Source: Cololabis saira (lineage: Eukaryota; Chordata; Actinopteri; Beloniformes; Belonidae). Taken from it: 64,000 nt of DNA. The stretch's first letter is position 1, and each line of letters begins with the position of its first letter. Both the position numbers and the translations under genes were made by a program. The notes beneath the pieces were generated by a model, which worked only from the letters and a program-made list of their open reading frames with translations, was not told where the DNA came from and did not search any database. Of the stretch, positions 41,801 to 52,437 are shown one piece after another. Location: the NCBI RefSeq assembly GCF_033807715.1, contig NC_084592.1, positions 26,387,501 through 26,451,500 of the forward strand, read 5' to 3'.

Positions 41801-43446
41801 AGCAGTTTCCTGAACCAGCAAGACGCTGCTCTCTGCTGCACCGTTAACACAAAGTAACGATGGATATTCAGAAGTTGTTCAAGCACAACGACGCAAGCAA
41901 GTTTATATTTATGATTATATTTATTTTTGGTATTTATTTTTCTATGTTTTATTTTCTGTTGCTAGATTGTCTGATGGGTGAGGTAGCCCAGACTAAATGT
42001 AGCATTTTCTTTCTTCTGCAGCAATATTGCTGCAATAAAGCATTTGAAATACACTTTAAATATTCTTGTTTTGCTAGTATCATTCCGCTTGAAATTATGG
42101 GAAAATGCATAATTTAGTGTTGAATAACCTGCCAGGCATGTGCACCTAGGGTTGCCACCCGTTCCGTAAAATACGGAATTGTCCTTTATTTGAGAAAAAA
42201 ATGTTGCGTCCCGTATTGAAGCCGCGGTTAGACTTGCAGGGGACGGGATTTGTCCCGTATTTTCATTAACGCCCCATACACACGTCTGTCACACACACAC
42301 CAACACTAAATTTAACAATAGTGAACAAAATAAACACAGGAAACATTAAGGCCAGCAAAATCTTTGTGGTGGGACAACAGGACCTGCTGCGTCTGTGCCC
42401 ATATCTTTATATGTTATTATTATTATTATTATATGTGTGTGTGTGCCAGACAGCGGGGAGGACTCAGGCTTCACCTCCAGGTAGGAGTTGGGAATTGGGA
42501 ATTAAAAATTGCGTTCCGTATTGAACCAATACGGACATATATTATGCTCTTATTTATTGATGTCATAATATACAGGTGAAGGTCGGAAAATTAGAATATA
42601 TTGCAAAACTTCATTCATAGTAAATTCAACTATTGAATTTACAATGAATTATTGAATTGGTGATTATGGCTCACAGTTTATGAAAACCCCAAATAAAAAA
42701 TAAATTAGAGAATATTTTATGAAATCAATAAACAATTCCATCATCAAAATTATAACAAATAAAGGTTTAACATATCTTGCTTTGCATGTAATAAGACTAG
42801 GTAATATATTAGTTTCACCTTAAGTTCAATTGTTGAAATAAATTAACTTTTACACCATATTCTAGTTGAATTATTGAAATAAATTAACTTTTACACCATA
42901 TTCTTCACCTGTAGACTATATTATACATCTGGGCTGATGTGGACATAAGTAGCATAGGAGGCTATTTCAGTTGCTCATGGTTGTCTGTCTCTACAGTCAT
43001 GCAAGTTCAATGCTATTAAAGCACTTTAAACTTTAAATCAAAGCATTTTGTTTTTTCATATAAAATAAACAAATTTCTGTGCAGTTTTTTTTTGGCTCTT
43101 GCGCTGCTGAAATTGGGGCGTCCCTTATTTCTATTTCTGAAAGGTGGCAACCCTAGGTGCACCCCCTCTGATCTGAGATGCAGCCCTAGTCATCATTTTC
43201 TAGAACCGGCCCTGCACTCACCTGGATGTCGCCGTGGAAGAAAACCACATGCTGGTCTGCGGTCTCCCCGGACTGTGCTGCCTGCAGCAGCAGCAGGTCG
43301 TTAGCTCTGCCGCCTGCAGCAGCCCCGGGCACCGTCAGCAGCCTCTGCAGCCTCCTGCTGCTGCAGCCGGAGCCCTGCAGCCCCGGCGGCTCCTGCAGCT
43401 CCTGCAGCTCCGGCAGCCCGCTGGAAGTCCCCGCCACGGAGCTCAT
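35368..43446 (-). CDS. c2orf69: C2ORF69 homologue (esterase-like mitochondrial protein), three exons
   Basis: Minus-strand exons 43446-43222, 36901-36663 and 35845-35368 join in frame (942 nt, 313 aa). An in-frame ATG at 43485 would add 13 residues. Shared with the human family: LTVPGAA, QHVVFFHGDIQ, RFPDRHIWVV, MYLHKFSCYHNFVESNMFGA, DFGAFRHL, a GxSxG-type VVGFSKGCVVLNQ (serine-hydrolase elbow), YELPGA, FWLDGGHPGG, THVTPYE-like AHVTPYE and SIENHFRV near the end. Human C2ORF69 is linked to mitochondria, and its loss causes a severe autoinflammatory/mitochondrial disease. Intron 1 (6.3 kb) is full of transposons, one on the donor. Confidence 0.93.
35955..36569. mobile_element. hAT-type MITE in c2orf69 intron 2
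   Basis: Ends TAGGGCTGGGCGATATATCG and (reverse) TAGGGCTGGGCGATATGG. Perfect 8-bp duplication GTAAGGAT (35947-35954, 36570-36577). Confidence 0.94.
36663..36901 (-). CDS. c2orf69: c2orf69 exon 2
   Basis: Acceptor (minus) GTGTGCAG|AACTTC. Encodes NFQEEMAVQPDGAQW through DFGAFRHLR. The donor CTGAG|GTTTGG is weak but keeps frame with exon 3. Confidence 0.92.
37041..37570 (+). mobile_element. 5'-truncated L1 3' end with perfect 16-bp duplication
   Basis: ATCTTTGTGTTTCGGT at 37041-37056 recurs at 37555-37570 after a poly(A) run. The insert encodes the end of a fish L1 ORF2 (VIALHWKNVEPPSLGLWKKE then KEFMDIWD stop near 37368). Intact duplication suggests a fairly young event. Confidence 0.9.
37740..38100 (-). 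pseudogene. Tc1-like transposase relic
   Basis: Minus-strand frame reads QLDNDRKLASKSTSEWLENK and RIKLLEG, like the QQDNDPKHTS...W segment with the second catalytic Asp of Tc1 transposases, then decays. No TIR visible. Confidence 0.65.
38301..38690. mobile_element. hAT-type MITE (CAGGGGTCAGCAACC ends)
   Basis: Ends CAGGGGTCAGCAACCCGCGG and (reverse) CAGGGGTCGGCAACCC. Perfect 8-bp duplication TTTTAGAC (38293-38300, 38691-38698). A pyrimidine-rich tract fills 38390-38490. Confidence 0.94.
38699..39918. other. c2orf69 intron 1, unassigned part
   Basis: No coding family. It contains a perfect hairpin at 38967-38998 and a poly(T) run near 39151. Confidence 0.5.
38967..38998. repeat. Perfect inverted repeat, 14-bp arms, 4-base loop
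   Basis: CATTCAGGTGTGCA (38967-38980), loop GAGC, then its exact reverse complement to 38998. It lies in c2orf69 intron 1. Confidence 0.9.
40425..41315. mobile_element. hAT-type element (CAGAGGCGGATCTAGG ends) with GC-rich palindrome
   Basis: Ends CAGAGGCGGATCTAGGG and (reverse) CAGGGGCGGATCTAGGA. Perfect 8-bp duplication TTGCTTGT (40417-40424, 41316-41323). Inside are a GC-rich inverted repeat (about 40533-40577 with 40731-40775) and a MADF-like coding fragment. Confidence 0.92.
40874..41010 (+). pseudogene. MADF-domain fragment, PIF/Harbinger ORF1-like
   Basis: Reads MEEKIILAVTLCEELWDT then YRDLNKKGQKWRQISHNLGI, the first half of a MADF (Myb/SANT-like) DNA-binding domain as found in PIF/Harbinger accessory proteins. 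The frame is lost after about 41010. Confidence 0.6.
41642..41782. mobile_element. Foldback MITE, PIF/Harbinger-like, copy 1
   Basis: Near-palindrome AGCCTGATTTATGGTTCCGC / AACGTGGAACCATAAATCAG with TACGCCGTA core repeats. Target copies are degraded here. Family copies at 46320, 52707 and 53843. Confidence 0.8.
42147..43155. mobile_element. hAT-type element nested in 41538-43214
   Basis: Ends TAGGGTTGCCACCCGTTCCG and (reverse) TAGGGTTGCCACCTTTCAG. The 8-bp duplication TGTGCACC / GGTGCACC (42139-42146, 43156-43163) has one mismatch. Hosts the Tc1-type element below. Confidence 0.85.
42573..42911. mobile_element. Tc1/mariner-type MITE nested in 42147-43155
   Basis: TA target on both sides. 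Ends CAGGTGAAGGTCGGAAAATT and (reverse) CAGGTGAAGAATATGG. Internal 40-bp units ATTGAAATAAATTAACTTTT repeat in tandem near 42834-42893. Confidence 0.8.
43222..43446 (-). CDS. c2orf69: c2orf69 exon 1
   Basis: ATG at 43446 (MSSVAGTSSGLPE), ends HVVFFHGDIQ at donor CAG|GTGAGTG. It lacks the long hydrophobic N-terminus of the human protein unless the ATG at 43485 (MRWVSTLISAAKA) is used. The leader between is Leu/Glu/Gly-rich. Confidence 0.88.
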
Positions 43447-43788
43447 CGCTTTGGCTGCACTTATTAAAGTCGAAACCCACCGCAAATGCTCGGGCGACTA
43501 GCATAGACTCTGGACTAACAAAATGATCTGACGTTTTTGGTCTGTACGCATGCTGCTGCTGTCAGCTACCGAGCCCTGTCTGTCACGAAGGCAGCACCGG
43601 TAGTACGGTGACGATACTATGGAATGAGGAAATATGGTTTTAACTGCACGCAGTAACCAACGTTTATCTGTCTCGTGTTCTAGTTTTTTAAATAAACCCA
43701 GTGTGTTGCATTTTTAACGATGTATGTGACCACAAAGAGGCGCTGTTTAGTAAAAACACAAGCACATCCATCAAGTGTCGTATCCGCA
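43447..43788 (-). promoter_or_regulatory. c2orf69: Putative c2orf69 promoter region
   Basis: Upstream of the minus-strand start. Moderately CpG-containing, no TATA box or other convincing element seen. Called by position only. Confidence 0.35.
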
Positions 43789-44451
43789 CATAGACATGTG
43801 TACATAGACGCCTCATCGACCGTTGCTGCCGAGCCGTGGGGCCGCCATCTTGGAGCGGGCACCCGCTCCACTCAGTGTCATCTGTCTGGCTGGCGCAGTT
43901 AAGAGTCAGCGCATCAGTCATAACTCGCAGAATACTAAACTGATTTTCACGTTTGTTTGTTTTTTCTGAAAACGTCATACATCTAGGGATGTTACCAGAC
44001 ACATGTTTCGGGTATTTTAATATTCATAGTAGGCTTAACAGTAATACAATATTCTGGCATGTGAGTGTGATAGGTAGGCTATTTTGCAAGACACACAATA
44101 TATAAATATATATATAACAAACCATATTTACATATGTGCTAAAAGCCTTGAAAGAGGACTGCTTTGCAGAGCTTCTTTCTCATGCTCCCTTTCTGCAGGT
44201 CAAGAGAGGTGAGTTGTGGTGAATGTGGTGTAGCCTTATTTTTAGATTTTTTATTTTATTTTTTTATTTATTCTTTTTATCCCTGGTCGCAATTGTTCGC
44301 CGATTTGTAGAGGAATATGCGGCACAGTGCTCTAGCATCTTCAATACTGTTCTGTCTATGCTGTCGTATGGGTAGGATGACCGGTCCAAGATGGCACCTG
44401 TATTTCTCACTCCCTAGCGGTCGATGAGGCGTCTATGAATATATGTCTATG
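43789..44451. mobile_element. TIR element of unassigned family
   Basis: About 34-bp inverted ends: CATAGACATGTGTACATAG followed by ACGCCTCATCGACCG at the left, and the reverse complement with few changes at the right (GGTCGATGAGGCGTCTATG...). Each end has a nearby CCAAGATGG or CCATCTTGG. Target duplication not clear. Confidence 0.65.
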
Positions 44452-45513
44452 GTAGCAACAGCAAACCGAAAACTGCGCATGTCCAGTTTTCTGAACCAGA
44501 GTTGCCAGTTAAAACTGGCGGTTTCCAGCCCATATGTTGCCATAATTAACACAAACACGGCTAATTTGTGTATGTATTTATTGTTAGAACATCAAATTAA
44601 CCTGAATTGGTTCACGTTAGTGCACCGTTAAACCAATGCAGTCGAAGCATACGAACACAAACGAACTTGAACAACGTTCTTCAGCATATGATTTGTCGTC
44701 CCGAATCTGACCAACCTGGCAACGTGGTTTATGCAGCCAGACGAGCCAGACACTGACAAGAGCATACACTTCCACTTACTTCCGTGTTGGTGTTTTTAGT
44801 GAAGTACTTAGCCCGTTGGTCTATGAAGAAAAACATTACAGGGAACAAAAGGTCTTGTACGTAATATAGTGTCAGAAATGTTGATTATTATTATCAAGAA
44901 TTATCCTCAAAACTTTTTATACGTGTTGAAATGTGTTTTTGAAAGACAGAAGCACCAAGGGAGTAAAGAACAAGAGGGACCCATCTTGCACTGAACTTTG
45001 TAAACTTAAAAGTTAACCATATTAAAGATGCACATGTGGCGTGTACGTTTCTGTGGCGCTCGACTGGAGATTGTATGATTTGGGGAAAATCTGGAGTGGC
45101 TCTGGTCTCAAACTGAGTGGTGTTTAAGAATCAGTGACTTGTGCTGTTCCTAGTATTTCAGCATTGACACGGTGTTCTGCCGAGTCTCCCACGACATTTG
45201 ACCAGCATTTCACAGATAAAGTTATGGTAGTTTACTGCAGGTTGGACTTTGGACCTGCTGTATAACTGAGCTGTTTACAGACGGGTAAGGAGGCTCCTCT
45301 TATAAGCTGAAAGGTAACATAAACTTTTACAGCTGTCTTTACCCCTGTTTATTTTAATTGGTGAGTCTATAATACTGTTGACATTGTCCATACAATAGTA
45401 ATAATACATTCATAATGTTATCTTGGCAATCTACTGAAAATGCAACCTGACGTTGGTAACCATGGTTTTATCAGAGCAGTATGGGAATCACGTGAAGTCG
45501 GGTCACCATTTTT
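44452..45513. other. Intergenic sequence without recognised feature
   Basis: No coding family or transposon end identified. Confidence 0.45.
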
Positions 45514-45825
45514 TTTTTTTTAATTATTATTGACAGATATATACAGGAAATGTACAAAACTTCAGGATAAAATGCAGTTACAAATTAAGGACAGTAAATT
45601 ATATATCAAAATAAAATAGAAGGCTTGAGGTTTAAGGAGGAAAACATTTTTTTTTTTTAATCAGGAAATATATTTTTCACAAAAGCTTCTCGTTTTAACT
45701 GCTTTGGGGTTTATGCTCTGTTTAAGACTGTCTGAATATGATATTAATATAGCTTTGAGAACAATTATATTTGGACATTGGCTAGCAAATTTAGTACAGG
45801 GAATATGATATTCAGCAATAATTAA

Positions 45826-47119
45826 AGCGACACTACGTAACTTTTCCACCTTAATATCATATTTCCAGAGTCATTGTGATGGTACATCAACTTCCAACAG
45901 GTTTAATGACACCTCTGTCATGGTCTGAGGGGTCTGTATCGCCTTCACTGGCACTATGTAACTTTGAGGAGCATGGTAGGAACCCTGCCACACTAAAAAA
46001 CTACACATTTTTACGGCTTTGACTGCTTTACGGCATACGTCACTTCCCCCTCCTTCCCGATTCGCAGTCGAGACGAAAATGGGCGGGGCGTACAGCGCAG
46101 AGCTCCGCAGAAGCTGGTAACCCGTTGCTGTGTTGTGGCTGCAGCAGCTCCACACAACAGACGTGGGGAAAAGATCGCTAATGGTTTAACTTTTCACCTG
46201 TTTCCTGCTCGGAGGCAGAACCACGCAGGCCAAGTATCTGATATAACAGAGTAAAAGAGTGAAAGAGTCGTCGGCTCGCTTGGATGGCGGCTGTAACGAC
46301 CAAACCTTCCACACAGTAAAGCCTGAATTATGGTTCTGCGTTAAATCGACGCAGACCTACGGCGTAGGGTACGTGGCAACGCGCAACGTACGGTGCGTGT
46401 CGCCGCGTACCCTACGCCGTAGGCTCTGCGTCGATTTAACGCAGAACCATAAATCAGCCTTAAACCACAAACTCACACACACCGGGTCGGATCAAAACAC
46501 GGGTTTTATTCCCCACCTCGCCAGCTAAACGCAGTTGCTGGCCAGCTCTCTGCGGTGCAATTAACCCCAATCTTCAGATAAAACTAGTTTGTTGAGGAAA
46601 AAATATTAACTCTTATTTGTAGCTGCAGAGGAAAAAATGATCTCACGAGGAAAACAAAAATATTGCTCACGCCTCGGAGCCTCTTCAGCATAATATAGCA
46701 GTCAAAAAGAAGAAGAAAAGAGAAGTAAGAGGGATACAAAACATGTACTGTATGTTGTACTATTATACAAATTTATTGAAACGCATGGCGAGTCAAACAT
46801 TTACCAAAGCAGCTGCCAAACACTCCTAAACAAGGTAGCCGGAGACGGTGGTTGTGCAGAACTGCAGCAGTAAATCCCTTCTAAAGAGTGGAGCTCCGAC
46901 GAGGAGCTCCATTCTTCAGTAGGGATTTCATATGGATCCAGACCGTTAATAATCATTATTTTCTCCATATTACGCTCCCTGGCTTCCTTGTTTAAGGTAT
47001 CCCGGTAAATTCCAGTTCCTTTCCAGCAGTTTAACATCTTTTTTTTTGCGTTCCGTCTGTTCACTTGGTGAAACAGAAAAGCGTCCCGTCTTCTCTCATC
47101 AAAACAACAATGTGCTGCT
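45826..47119. mobile_element. piggyBac-type element (TTAA target) inside the L1
   Basis: Removing 45826-47119 plus one TTAA (45822-45825, 47120-47123) joins two L1 pieces in frame (INLL with LIIAEYH). Ends AGCGACACTACGTAAC and (reverse) AGCAGCACATTG are partly inverted. No transposase. It carries the foldback MITE 46320-46460. Confidence 0.8.
46320..46460. mobile_element. Foldback MITE, PIF/Harbinger-like, copy 2
   Basis: 141 bp, target TAA on both sides (46317-46319, 46461-46463). Arms AGCCTGAATTATGGTTCTGC and its reverse complement, with CTACGGCGTAGG inner repeats. Nearly a perfect hairpin. Confidence 0.9.
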
Positions 47120-48497
47120 TTAAGAGAAGGTTGATTAAATATACTTCGTCTGGGCTTGTCATATCATTTTTTGATACAACAAATAGTACATGTTGAATGC
47201 TCAATTTATAGGAAGAATCAACTTTAGCATTTATAAAATGAGGTCAGGTCCAGAGAATATGAGTATATGTGCAATTCCAAAATAAGTGAGATATTGTTTC
47301 ATCCACATTACCACAAAAAGAACAGTGTGTCAAGGTTTATCTTATATTTAATAAGATTGGTCTACTCTATTATTAGTATTTTAAAAGTAACCTCTCTTAC
47401 TTTGTTTGTAACAATACATTTTCTTGACAAGACCCATGTGTTTTTCCAATCTATTTCATTATATAAGTTATTCCAATAGAAAACTGCTGCAGGTTTAGAA
47501 ACAATATATCTCTGTATAATATACCTAATGCAATGATTCGTAGCTTTATCACTTAGTAAAGGGCAAATATTACCAACATATATGTCATCAGGATTCAACC
47601 TTGGAATATTAAAATTTTTACCTTTAGGAGGAAAACACAGTAACTTTCTAGCACCATCTGGTATTGCATCAAACACAATTGAATATTCTATAGCAGTAAC
47701 AGGAAAACCATAGATTGAGAGAAATTCTTCATAAGTGACCATTGACCATTGACCATTGTCATCCAATAGTTGACTAGCCAGTAAAATATTATTATCAACC
47801 CATCTCTTAATATATAAAGATTTGTTTTTGAATCTAATATCTTGATTGTTCCAAATGAAATATTTGTGTGGAGAGAAATTGTGTGTGTACATCATGGACC
47901 AGAATAATAGAAGTTGGCTGTGAAAGTTAGATAGTTTCACAGGTAATTTGGAAATATTGTAGTTACATCTGAGCAGAAAATGTAGTCCTCCTAATAAATT
48001 AAACACATGGGCAGTAATAAAGTTCCAAATTGAGTTGGAATTTTTCAAGAAGAGTTTGATCCATTGACCTTGAAGGAAGCATTTAGGGAAGTGAAATCTA
48101 AGGCCTAAGTCTAAGGCCGCCAGAGCATAACTTGTTTATCATCTCAACATCTTTCTTAATATAATGTATTTTCTTTTTCCAAATAAAATTGAATACAATT
48201 GTGTCTATTTTTGTGCATGTGTCTTTTGAAACATCAAGAGCCATAGCTGCATATATAAGTCTGGAGAGGCCTTCAACTTTAGCTACTAAGGATCTTCCAG
48301 TAATGGTCAAACCCTCTGAAGCCAAAGATTAAATCTCTTTTGGACTGAGGCGAATTAGAGGATCAACATTTTCAGACAATCTAGAGTTTTGGTCTTTTTT
48401 AATTATAATACCCAGATATTTAACCTTATGCTTGACGGGGATCCCTGAGATACTACTGTCTGTACATCCTTTAACTGGCAGAAGCTCACATTTTGAA

Positions 48498-49589
48498 ATC
48501 AATTCAATTCAATTCAATTCATTTATTAAGGACTGCACAACAAGTCGGCAGAATTTGCTTTCGGCACAGCATAGTGCCAGCACATAGTACTGTGTGGCAA
48601 CAGACATCAGTTTATACATTTAACATACATGAGCAGACATCGACATTAAAGCAGACATTTACATACAGACTATACATTTAACACAAATGGAGTATGGAGA
48701 TGAGTGGAGTTCAGTAGCCTGATGGCAGTGGGAAAAAAGCTGTTTTTGAACCGGGTTGTTTTTATTGAAATGGACCTAAAGCGTCTGCCAGAGGGCAACA
48801 GTTGAAACAGGTGGTTAGCTGGGTGTGTTGAATCAGAGATTATTTTATGTGCTCTTGTTATTGTGCGTTTATGGTAAAGTGAATCAAGTGATGGGAGGGG
48901 GGTGTTTGTAATTAGAGATGCTTTTTTTATGATACGTTGGAGTTTGCTGCGTGAGTGGGTGTCCAGACTGCCGTAGCAGACTGAGATGGAAGCTGTGAGG
49001 ATGCTTTCTAGGATGGCTGTGTAGAACTGAAGGAGGAGATTGCGTTTTACTTTGTATTTCTTGAGCTGCCTGAGGTGGAATAGTCTTTGGTTGGCCTTTT
49101 TTATTATATGGCTTCTGTTATAGTCCCATTTGAGTGTATTGCTGATATGAATGCCCAGGAACTTGTAGGAGTCTGTGATTGTGATAGGTTGTCCAGAGAG
49201 GAGGAGGGGTGTTTTGAGGGGTGGTTTGCGTCTGAAATCTGTTATGAGTTCTTTGGTTTTGGAAGTGTTAAGCTGGAGGTTGTTGTCCTGGCACCAAGTT
49301 ACAGCTTGGGCCACCTGCTCTCTGTAATGAGTTTCGTTGTTGTTGGTGATGAGTCCAGTTATGGTTGTGTCATCCGCATACTTATAGATGGAGACTGTCC
49401 TGTGGTGAGATGTGAGGAAGTTGGTGTAGATGGAAAAGAGCCAGGGGGAGAGGACACAGCCCTGGGGGGCACCAGTACTGAGGGTCAGAGGGCCGGACAG
49501 GAGTCCGCCTATCCTAACCCTCTGACGCCTCTGCCACAGGAAACTCCTGATTAGGTAACATAGGGAGGGGTGAATGTTCAAATGTTCAG
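48498..49589 (-). pseudogene. 5'-truncated LINE (CR1/L2/Rex-like) inserted in the L1
   Basis: Frame 49581-48670 (303 aa) holds the RT second half: STGAPQGCVLSPWLFSI, YKYADDTTITGLI, NNLQLNTSKTKELI, SYKFLGIHISNTLKWD and PSGRRFRSI. The 3' end (minus) is a (TGAAT)n tail at 48498-48520. The L1 reads across the site (ALKLN ... SKCELLP). Confidence 0.87.
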
Positions 49590-50288
49590 TTTGAGAGCAG
49601 AGGCCAGTGAGAAAGTGTTTATGACTTTGATTGCATCATCAACTTGAGATTTATCTTTCAAAAAGAGTGTAGTCTCATCTGCTAGTTAGTAGAAATGGAC
49701 ACTATTCTACCAGCTATAGAAAGACCCAGTATATCACTGTTTTTAAAATGAATAGAGAGTAATTGCTAGGGGTAGAAGGAACAGATATGCTGAAAGCGGA
49801 CACCCTTGACGGATCCCACTATTAATGTCAAGTCTTTTAGTGATGCCATATGGGAGTTTGATAGAACTATTTGCATTCGTATATAACATTTTGACAGAAT
49901 TTTTAACCAAATTTTGTCACCAAAACCAAAAACATCAAGAGTTTTATACATAAATTGGTGTTGAAGAGAATAGCGCTTTGTAAAAGTCTAGAAAAGGAAT
50001 GAAACCTTCATCTACAATTCATTCTGAATATTCCAAAATATCAAGGACCAATCTTATATTGTTTGTTATATGTCTGCCAGTCATGAAACCAGACTGTGTT
50101 TCATCAAGAGTTCCTTTTAATTTATTTGCCAAGCATATAGCAATGATTTTATAGTCATTATTCAGGAGTGAGATAGGTCTCCAATTATCTAACAATAAGG
50201 TGTCCTTTTGCGTTTTGGGGATCAGAGTGATTAAAACTTGAGTCAAGGAAGGAGGAAGCTTTTCATTATCAATGCTCTCTATATGCAC

Positions 50289-51044
50289 TGCACTGCTGTC
50301 CATCTGCCTCACAGGGCTGATGACACATGGTATTCTGCCAGACACCATGCTGACCGTCACATTAGTGCCCGTCATTAAGGCCAAGGCAGGTAAAATAGGG
50401 AGTTTGGAGAACTATAGACCCATCGCCTTAGCCAGTATTCTTTCAAAGGTGTTAGAAAAGATGCTACTGGATAGACTGAGTGAGTTCATTTACTCCACAG
50501 AAAATCAATTTGGTTTTAAGCCTAAGCACAGTACAGATCTATGTATCTATGCCTTGAAAGAAGCTGTTGAATCCTACAGAAGGCAGGGCTCTACAATGTT
50601 TTTAGGGTTTATTGATGCTTCCAAGGCATTTGACAGAGTAAATCACCATAAGCTTTTTACTAAACTCATGCTTAGGGGTGTGCCTGGATCAATCATACGT
50701 ATCCTGGTCTACTGGTATGACAAGCAAAGTATGCAGGTTAAATGGGGAAACAGTCTATCCTCACCCTTCAGTGTAGGCAATGGTGTACGGCAGGGGGGGC
50801 TTCTGTCTCCAGCCCTTTTCAACCTATACATGGACAACCTGTCCAAGCAGTTGGGGAAGTGTAAGACAGGTTGTCTGATAGGGAACACTCTGTTAAACCA
50901 TCTGATGTACGCAGACGATTTGGCCATTATGTCCCCTAGCACTGTTGGGTTCCAGCAGCTGTTGGATTTTTGCTCCGAGTATGGGGTTGAGTTTGATGCA
51001 GTGTGCGAAATACCCATCCATATCCGGGGGGGTCCCTAACTCGC

Positions 51045-51045
<1 letters not shown>
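50289..51045 (+). pseudogene. LINE RT fragment (CR1/jockey-like), + strand
   Basis: Open from 50272 to 51039: LENYRPIALASILSKVLEKM, ENQFGFKPKHSTDLCIYALK, FIDASKAFDRVNHHKL, VRQGGLLSPALFNLYMD and LMYADDLAIMSPS, i.e. RT motifs through YADD. Both ends missing. It is antisense to the L1 it sits in. Confidence 0.85.
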
Positions 51046-51079
<34 letters not shown>

Positions 51080-51477
51080 AGTGTGGCCCTATGCAATAAA
51101 CCAATACAATCAGCCTACTATAGCCTATGACAAATACACGCACACTTTTAACCATTTTAGATTAACGTTGTTTTACAAACAGGAGGCAAAATTGTGCATT
51201 ACGATGCAGAATGTTATTTACAAATTAAATCTGATAATTAAAATAAATAAAAGACATTAATTGGCACCACACTGGTGCACAGTGCACTTAATGAATAAAT
51301 GTCATGTATAGGACACTGGCGCACGACCAGTGCATTGCAGAAACGAATAAACAAACAAAATAGGCTAATGTATTTTTTTAGATAAATAAAAAAAAAATAC
51401 AATGAAAATGAATTGTGCATTCAAATAACGGTAATAACAACAAATGCCACTATCGGAGACGTAATAAAGTTTATATA
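51046..51477 (-). repeat. Unassigned poly(A)-ended segment (minus) joined to the LINE fragment
   Basis: A T-run at 51048-51075 gives a poly(A) tail on the minus strand. The body is AT-rich and non-coding. L1 sequence resumes near 51478. Relationship to the RT fragment next to it is not clear. Confidence 0.45.
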
Positions 51478-52437
51478 TATACACTTTATGTAAAAAGTGT
51501 GATATATCTTCAGAAAATAATTAAAAAAATTAACATGTCAATCCATCATTTCCAGGACTCTTATTGAGTTTCAGTTTTTTAATAGCATCTTCAATATCCT
51601 TCACTGTGATGGGAGCATCACATACTTCTTTATTAGCATTAGTAATGCTCTTAATAGCACCTAAAGAATTAAAGAAGCTTTCTATGTCATTTGTTGACAA
51701 TTGAGACTTGTATAGATTCTTATAGAATAGTTCACATATCTGAAATCGCTTTGGGGTCCTGTGTGATGATTCCATCTGAACAAAGTTTTGTCATATTATT
51801 CACATTATGATGTTGTTTTTCCAGCTTGAAGAAGTAACTGGAGTTTGCTCCCCCTCTTCAAGCCATCTCCTCCTAGATCGAACAAAAGCTCCTTTTGCCT
51901 TGTGAATATATATATCGTCTAATTTTAATTGTAATATTTGAAGTCTGTTTTTGTTACCATCTGATAAGTTGTCAGGCAACTGTGATGACAAGGCAATAAT
52001 TTCAGAGATTAGTTCTGATTCTTCCTTTTTCCTATTTTTAACCATTTCAGGTCATCTTTTCATATATTATTTCAAATTTAAGTAACTCCCAGTTTTTGCC
52101 GTATACTTTTTCAGGACAGGCTTTCTCACAACATTCATATATTTTCATTTTGATTAGGTTGATGACTAGCAGACATACACACTTCTAAAAGGATGGATTT
52201 ATGATCCGTCAAGGGTGTTGGTAACATTTTAACTGCAGAAACTCATTCAACTAATAGATCAGATATTAGCCAAAAATCAATATGTGACTGTAATGAACCT
52301 GACTTCTTTTTCCATGTGAATTCCTTAACCCCAGGATTCTTATATCTCCAAATGTCAATCAGGTCTCTTTCATTCATAAAATCTAGCAAATAAGCATTGT
52401 TTTCATTACTCTTAATTGACCATCTGTCTATATCTTT

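Larger units (their letters stand above)
41538..43214. mobile_element. hAT-type element on the c2orf69 exon-1 splice donor (carries nested elements)
   Basis: Ends CAGGCCCGGTTCTACGAGGG and (reverse) CAGGGCCGGTTCTAGAAAAT. Perfect 8-bp duplication CACTCACC (41530-41537, 43215-43222). The right copy covers the last exon base and the first seven intron bases of c2orf69 exon 1. The 1677 bp are mostly the nested elements at 41642-41782 and 42147-43155. Confidence 0.93.
45514..52437 (-). pseudogene. Decayed L1-clade LINE, split by three insertions
   Basis: Minus-strand L1 pieces: 52437-51478, 50288-49590, 48497-47124 and 45825-45514. From 5' to 3' they show the endonuclease end (DRWSIKSNENNAYLLDF, TDHKS), a linker, RT (KKLKLNKSPGNDGLT; ITLIPKTQKD, NWRPISLLNNDYKI, QSGFMTGRHI), KVEGLSRLIYAAM and FIWKKKIHYIKKD, a Cys-rich C-terminus (CGNVDETISHLFWNCTYTH) and a poly(A) tail at 45514-45530. 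Frameshifts and stops are many. The RT active site itself was in or near the interrupted part and is not seen intact. Split by 45826-47119, 48498-49589 and 50289-51477. Confidence 0.88.

Noticed and set aside
43226..43501. Plus-strand Ser/Leu-rich frames over c2orf69 exon 1
   Set aside because: Antisense shadow of a CAG/CTG-rich exon; the minus frame matches the C2ORF69 family and splices in frame.
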